Shown: in pieces, positions 22,337 through 26,106 of the stretch
How positions within the stretch are numbered: position 1 is the stretch's first letter
Layout of the letters: every line of letters starts with the position of its first letter
Origin: a virus
DNA: 26,106 bases
Direction: 5' to 3' (one strand)
Virus record (IMG/VR): IMGVR_UViG_3300028383_000177
Span: 1-26,106 of that record
The notes under the pieces: generated by a model
The model's input: the letters and a program-made list of their open reading frames with translations, nothing else
What the model was told of the DNA's origin: nothing
The model's database searches: none
Position numbers and translations under genes: made by a program

Positions 22337-25300
22337 TAGTCAACCCTCTCTAAGGTATGTCGACACTCGAAATGGGGTATGTATTCCTCTACACGCGAGG
22401 GCGTGCCACCCTCCGACCGATACTCTCGGGCCTTCTCTCGAAGCACGTCCTGAAGGACGTCAAGGGGGACCTGTCCACCACGACGCTCAATCTCTTCTTT
22501 CGTTTCCTCGCATATCTTCGTCGTATTGGCGTCGTCGGGTCCAACCCAATCATACTCCCACATTTCATCTTGTGGTTCAGCCGCACGGAACATCACAGAC
22601 TTTGCTGTATTGAGCACAGCGGCGACTTCCATACGAGCGATTTTCTCCGACTGACGTTTGTCCATCCAATCGAACTCGTTACGAATCCGTTTCGCCACAG
22701 AGTTCGTCGACCACCCCTGAGGCTGTGTGAGAGACGCTTTGACCTCTTCTTCGACCTTTTGGGCGGCGAGGTATGGGACGCCTTTGTAATCGCCGTGTAA
22801 CGGGTCTAATTGTTCGACGACGATACTCACATAGTCTTTGACGGTCTTCGAGACGTCTTCGTTTCCTTCCCACGTTCGTGGAGCCTTCGAGAGGTCGTCG
22901 GGCCACACTTGTTTCTCATACGTCTCTGTAAGGAGCGTGAGGACGTCGTCAGACCGTTTCATCACCGAGTCGGGTATCTTCTCGGCTGTGCTCTTCCAAT
23001 CGACGAGGTACTGATTGTCGACTTCTTGTTTGTAGTATAGCCCCGTGTCTTCGTCGTGACTGACGATAGTATCTTGAGGGGCTTGACGAACGCCGTTGAC
23101 GCTTATCTTCTTAACAGTCTTCTCTTTACGAACAGCGTCAACAGTGACGCGAGAGACGACAGTTTCCGCGCCGACTGTGTCTTCTTTTCTAAGGTCCTTA
23201 GGCGGAGTTACTCGTCGGGCGACTCGTCCTCTGAATCTATTGTACTTTCTATTCCCTCCGTCACCGCCTCGGTGAAGGACTCCTCCATCCACTCCATTAT
23301 TTCGCTTCTCGTTGCGTCGGGTCCGGGCTTTTCCATTACTACTACCTCCAAATGTAAGTACGTCTTCTATAGTCTTATTGGTTCCGGTTTCTTCAATATC
23401 CCATCCGAAGAACTGACTGTAGAACTTGAGTAGGTCTTCACCGACCTTAATCGGCTCAGGTGCATTACCCCACTCAACGTCATTATCGAACACGCCGACT
23501 TTCTCGTCAGGGATTTCCGCTTCTTCTACAATCGTATCGAATGAGTCTTGAGAAGCACTTACGGCACCTTCAATGAACTCAAGTGGAGTAAACCGTCCCT
23601 CGTCGTAGAATCTTCCAACCGCGTTAAACGCCGCTTTCTCTTTGGGGACACCAACGAAAGAAGCCCTAATATCGTAGCCCTTCTCTTCCATCGAGTCTAT
23701 CATATCCATCGTAGAGTCAGGGCTTGTAGCGACTTTGTCGATAATGACGTTGTGTTCATCCTCGAACGCTCTCGGAGCGAGGTTATCTTTCGCCATCTTC
23801 GACGCTTCGTCGTGGACTTCAGAAGCGTTTGTCTCGTTGTACTCGGGAATCGGCTCTTTCGTTCGGTCAGATGAAATAGCCGTGAACTCTCGTTCAGCGA
23901 ACTCTCCCGTTTCGCCGTATTCGCCTTCTTCGACCTGTTCTTGCCACCATCCTTTTCCGGCCCCCGGAGGGCCGAGAAGAATCATACCGATAGGTTGCTC
24001 GTCTTCGTCAGTCGCGGCATTTTCGTTGAGCAATTCCTCAGACCATTCTTTGTGTTTTTCGAGCCTTTCTTCGTCCCAATTCCCCTCTTCGTCTGTATAC
24101 TCGTTTTCGGTGTTATCGTCTCCGAAGAACGACTTGTCGAAAGCGTCAGCGCCTTCTCCGAACCACTCAGTGTCTTGTAGTTCCGTTTTGTACTCTTGAA
24201 ACTCTTCTTCGTCGTCGGGACGTTCCCACAAGACCGGGTGTCCTTCCGAACCGATAGCCGTTGACCGTTGTTCGGGGGTGAGGGGTCCGGGGGTATCAGG
24301 GACTTTCCCGTGTTCAGTGTCGACGTAGTCTTCTTGAGATTCTTCGTCGGCTTCGGTGCTCGCGTCGTCGGGGTCTTCTACGTCTCGTTCTCCGGCGGCA
24401 CCTCGTGGAGAGACGGCGTATCGTCCTTGTTCAGGGCCTTCTACGACTTCGTGTCCTTCGGGCGGGTCTTCTCCGGGTCTAAGGTATTCAGCGTCGTCGG
24501 GGACGCCTTCGGGGTTATCTTTTTGGGTCAAGTCTATGTCACCGAGTTGTTCCTGTAATTGACTAATACGCTCTTCATAAATTAACTGTCCGAACTCTTC
24601 ACCGCTAATCTCAGCCCCAATATCACTTCCATCTATCCCACGCTCTTCCATCACGTATGAACCGTCGATTTCATCTATGACATTGAGTGCCGACTCCACG
24701 CCGTTACGAACAGTCGCGCCGTAATCCGAGTCATACAACGACCCGAATATCTCTTCCAATGCGTCGATGTCAATAGAATCCCCACTATCTATTCTTTCTC
24801 CCAATCCAATCAAGTCCTGAACTTCGACCGACTCCTTACCGTTCATCTCAGCACCGAACTTGACGTAGTCTTCTTCTTCGTTGCTAAGACGATGTTCTCC
24901 GATAAACTCGTCCGAGTCGTCTTCAAGGCCAGCGCCAATACCCGAGTAGAGAACGTTCGTGTCGTCGCTGTTTGACCGAAAGCTTTCCATCGAGTCTCGG
25001 ACGGACTGTAGTTTTGTTTCGACAACAGGGAACGATTCGGATATGACGTCAAGTTCGTCAAGGACCTCAAAGAACCGACCGGGGTCGTCGGCTTGCTTCA
25101 TCGTTTTCTCCAATTCCTTTTTGGCTCGCTCGTCGGGGAGTTGTTCGACTCCCTCTTTCATACCCTCGGCAAGGTCATAGATTTCGTCTCCAACGTCCAA
25201 ATTGAAGCGTGGAGCGAATCTTGCGGTTCGGAAGAGGCGTACAGGGTCTTCATCAAATGCGTCCGTCACAGGCCGTATCTCGCGGTCTAAGAGCGATTGG

Positions 25301-26106
25301 TTCCCGTCGTGTGGGTCAACCATCTCACCGTCACGGGCGTTAACAGCAATAGCGCCGAGAGTCATATCACGACGTTCTAAATCAATGTCTAAGGCTTCCT
25401 CAACCGATTTATCTGAGCTAACAACTTCGGCTTCAAAGTCAGAAAAACCCGGTCCTGTAGACTCTTCACGACGTGGGAGAGCAACCTCACGTCCCTGACT
25501 ATCTAAAAACACCGGGAAGTCAGACTCAGTATCTATGTACTCCATACGCTCGGATAGCGCGTCGACTGAGTCTTCGATTGAATCATCTTCAGGAATCGCC
25601 ATTAGGTCAATATCCTCAGGCGACTCTCCTAACAAGTGGTCACGAACAGCGCCACCAACGATGAAGGGGGCGAATCCGTCGAACTCGTCTCCGATTTCTA
25701 CTTCATCGACCATTTGGTCACGAAGACGCCGCTCTTTCATCTCACCGAACTCTTGAATCGTCTCAGCTTCTTCCCCTTCGAGTGTATCGGCTAAGACAAA
25801 GGCTTCTCTGTGAGTGAGCGGTTCGGATTCATCAGTTTCGAGACTGTCAACCGCTTTCTCTAATTCCGATTGCTTTGCTTTTTCTCCCGGCGTCTCGAAG
25901 TCTGTATTCTCTATAGTATCCCTAACATCGGAAACCACGTTTTCCGAATTTACAGTTTCCAAAACCTCTGACTCTTCGTCTGTAGTTTGCTCTTGAGGAC
26001 TCTCGTCTTTGGGGTAATAGAACGTTCCACCGTATTTCCCCGTTTGCACTTCGACGTCGTCGGGTGCATCTTCAGGATGGTCAACGTAGACCCGAGATTT
26101 TCGAGT
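22336..26106 (-). CDS. Nucleotidyltransferase / zeta-kinase / MuF head protein, N-terminus beyond right edge
   Basis: The frame is open across the right edge (VYVDHPEDAPDDVEVQTGKY precedes a GTG at 26049, which is therefore not the start); 1256 residues are visible. (1) Class II CCA-adding/poly(A) polymerase-like domain about 25680-25100: VGGAVRDHLLG at 25659-25627, catalytic DID at 25614-25606, ERRDMTLGAIAVN near 25375, EDPVRLFRTARF near 25250. (2) Zeta-toxin-like kinase about 24000-23500: GPPGAGKG at 23973-23950, SSDRTKEPIPEY, VHDEASKMA, NVIIDK and RFYDEGRFTP. (3) Mu F/SPP1 gp7-type head domain about 22850-22339: KIARMEVAAVLNTAKSVMFR, WVGPDDANTTKIC, PHFECRHTL. Segments DAPDDVEVQTGKYGG and DPPEGHEVVEGPEQGRY are two copies of one linker motif. 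A basic linker (23337-23200) separates parts 2 and 3. The MuF part should be packaged in the head. Confidence 0.8.
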   Translation of the reverse strand, partial: TRKSRVYVDHPEDAPDDVEVQTGKYGGTFYYPKDESPQEQTTDEESEVLETVNSENVVSDVRDTIENTDFETPGEKAKQSELEKAVDSLETDESEPLTHREAFVLADTLEGEEAETIQEFGEMKERRLRDQMVDEVEIGDEFDGFAPFIVGGAVRDHLLGESPEDIDLMAIPEDDSIEDSVDALSERMEYIDTESDFPVFLDSQGREVALPRREESTGPGFSDFEAEVVSSDKSVEEALDIDLERRDMTLGAIAVNARDGEMVDPHDGNQSLLDREIRPVTDAFDEDPVRLFRTARFAPRFNLDVGDEIYDLAEGMKEGVEQLPDERAKKELEKTMKQADDPGRFFEVLDELDVISESFPVVETKLQSVRDSMESFRSNSDDTNVLYSGIGAGLEDDSDEFIGEHRLSNEEEDYVKFGAEMNGKESVEVQDLIGLGERIDSGDSIDIDALEEIFGSLYDSDYGATVRNGVESALNVIDEIDGSYVMEERGIDGSDIGAEISGEEFGQLIYEERISQLQEQLGDIDLTQKDNPEGVPDDAEYLRPGEDPPEGHEVVEGPEQGRYAVSPRGAAGERDVEDPDDASTEADEESQEDYVDTEHGKVPDTPGPLTPEQRSTAIGSEGHPVLWERPDDEEEFQEYKTELQDTEWFGEGADAFDKSFFGDDNTENEYTDEEGNWDEERLEKHKEWSEELLNENAATDEDEQPIGMILLGPPGAGKGWWQEQVEEGEYGETGEFAEREFTAISSDRTKEPIPEYNETNASEVHDEASKMAKDNLAPRAFEDEHNVIIDKVATSPDSTMDMIDSMEEKGYDIRASFVGVPKEKAAFNAVGRFYDEGRFTPLEFIEGAVSASQDSFDTIVEEAEIPDEKVGVFDNDVEWGNAPEPIKVGEDLLKFYSQFFGWDIEETGTNKTIEDVLTFGGSSNGKARTRRNEKRNNGVDGGVLHRGGDGGNRKYNRFRGRVARRVTPPKDLRKEDTVGAETVVSRVTVDAVRKEKTVKKISVNGVRQAPQDTIVSHDEDTGLYYKQEVDNQYLVDWKSTAEKIPDSVMKRSDDVLTLLTETYEKQVWPDDLSKAPRTWEGNEDVSKTVKDYVSIVVEQLDPLHGDYKGVPYLAAQKVEEEVKASLTQPQGWSTNSVAKRIRNEFDWMDKRQSEKIARMEVAAVLNTAKSVMFRAAEPQDEMWEYDWVGPDDANTTKICEETKEEIERRGGQVPLDVLQDVLREKAREYRSEGGTPSRVEEYIPHFECRHTLERVD
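23208..23336 (-). CDS. Possible 42-residue ORF, or true N-terminus of MuF gene, in another frame
   Basis: An ATG at 23336 is preceded by GGAGGTAGTAGTA, a perfect Shine-Dalgarno at ideal spacing. It reads MEKPGPDATRSEIMEWMEES and ends EDESPDE, typical acidic haloarchaeal protein. Over exactly this stretch the long frame reads the basic KARTRRNEKRNNG...RGRVARR, unlike the rest of the proteome. Either it is a gene overprinted in a linker, or it is the start of a separate MuF gene whose frame is broken near 23210 by an indel, read error or recoding. The frame change would be -1 to rejoin the long frame. Confidence 0.4.
   Translation of the reverse strand: MEKPGPDATRSEIMEWMEESFTEAVTEGIESTIDSEDESPDE

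Noticed and set aside
26047-26049. GTG as start of the large minus-strand gene
   Set aside because: The frame continues to the window edge with coherent sequence (SRVYVDHPEDAPDD), so the gene begins outside.
1-26106. tRNA genes that would match the CCA-adding domain
   Set aside because: No cloverleaf with a TTCRA arm was noticed on either strand by eye; a tRNA scan is needed to be sure.

Overview
The window looks like the structural half of a tailed (HK97-type head, long tail) virus of a halophilic archaeon. The predicted proteins are very acidic and rich in D, E, S and T. Start codons are preceded by GGAGG/GGTGA Shine-Dalgarno sequences or by archaeal TATA-like boxes. Head and tail genes follow the usual caudovirus order. 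No contractile sheath gene is visible, so a siphovirus is likely (inference). Nearly everything is on the minus strand, so transcription reads from the right edge leftwards.

Right edge to 22.2 kb: a very long reading frame enters from beyond the edge. It carries a bacterial-type (class II) CCA-adding/poly(A) polymerase-like nucleotidyltransferase, a zeta-toxin-like P-loop kinase and a C-terminal Mu F/SPP1 gp7-type head morphogenesis domain. A 42-codon ORF with a perfect Shine-Dalgarno lies in another frame of the basic linker. A small DUF1289-like Cys protein overlaps the stop codon.

22.2-18.7 kb: an accessory island between the MuF gene and the prohead protease. It has two operons of tiny proteins, several with paired CxxC motifs, a SWIM zinc-finger gene, and a plus-strand HTH-calcineurin-like phosphoesterase. 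Three copies of one promoter/operator element, with a CATATA-N-TATATG palindrome at the predicted transcription start, control the minus-strand units; the first copy probably also fires rightwards.

18.8-13.4 kb: head module: zinc ribbon, prohead protease fused to an acidic Met-rich scaffold, major capsid protein, small head proteins, a short membrane protein and a head-tail connector. 13.4-12.85 kb: a plus-strand zinc-binding gene with its own AT-rich divergent promoter and structured terminator region, bracketed by a 12-bp direct repeat.

12.85-1 kb: neck/tail terminator proteins, tail tube, tail assembly chaperone with a canonical -1 frameshift site (G GGA AAC), an unplaced tail protein, tape measure with 19 eleven-residue repeats, tail hub, adaptor, a tail fibre with a domain familiar from bacterial phages, and distal proteins, the last cut by the left edge. 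Reading by eye I found no GATC anywhere in the 26 kb, where about 100 would be expected by chance. I saw no tRNA, rRNA, CRISPR array, insertion sequence, integrase, terminase or lysis gene.
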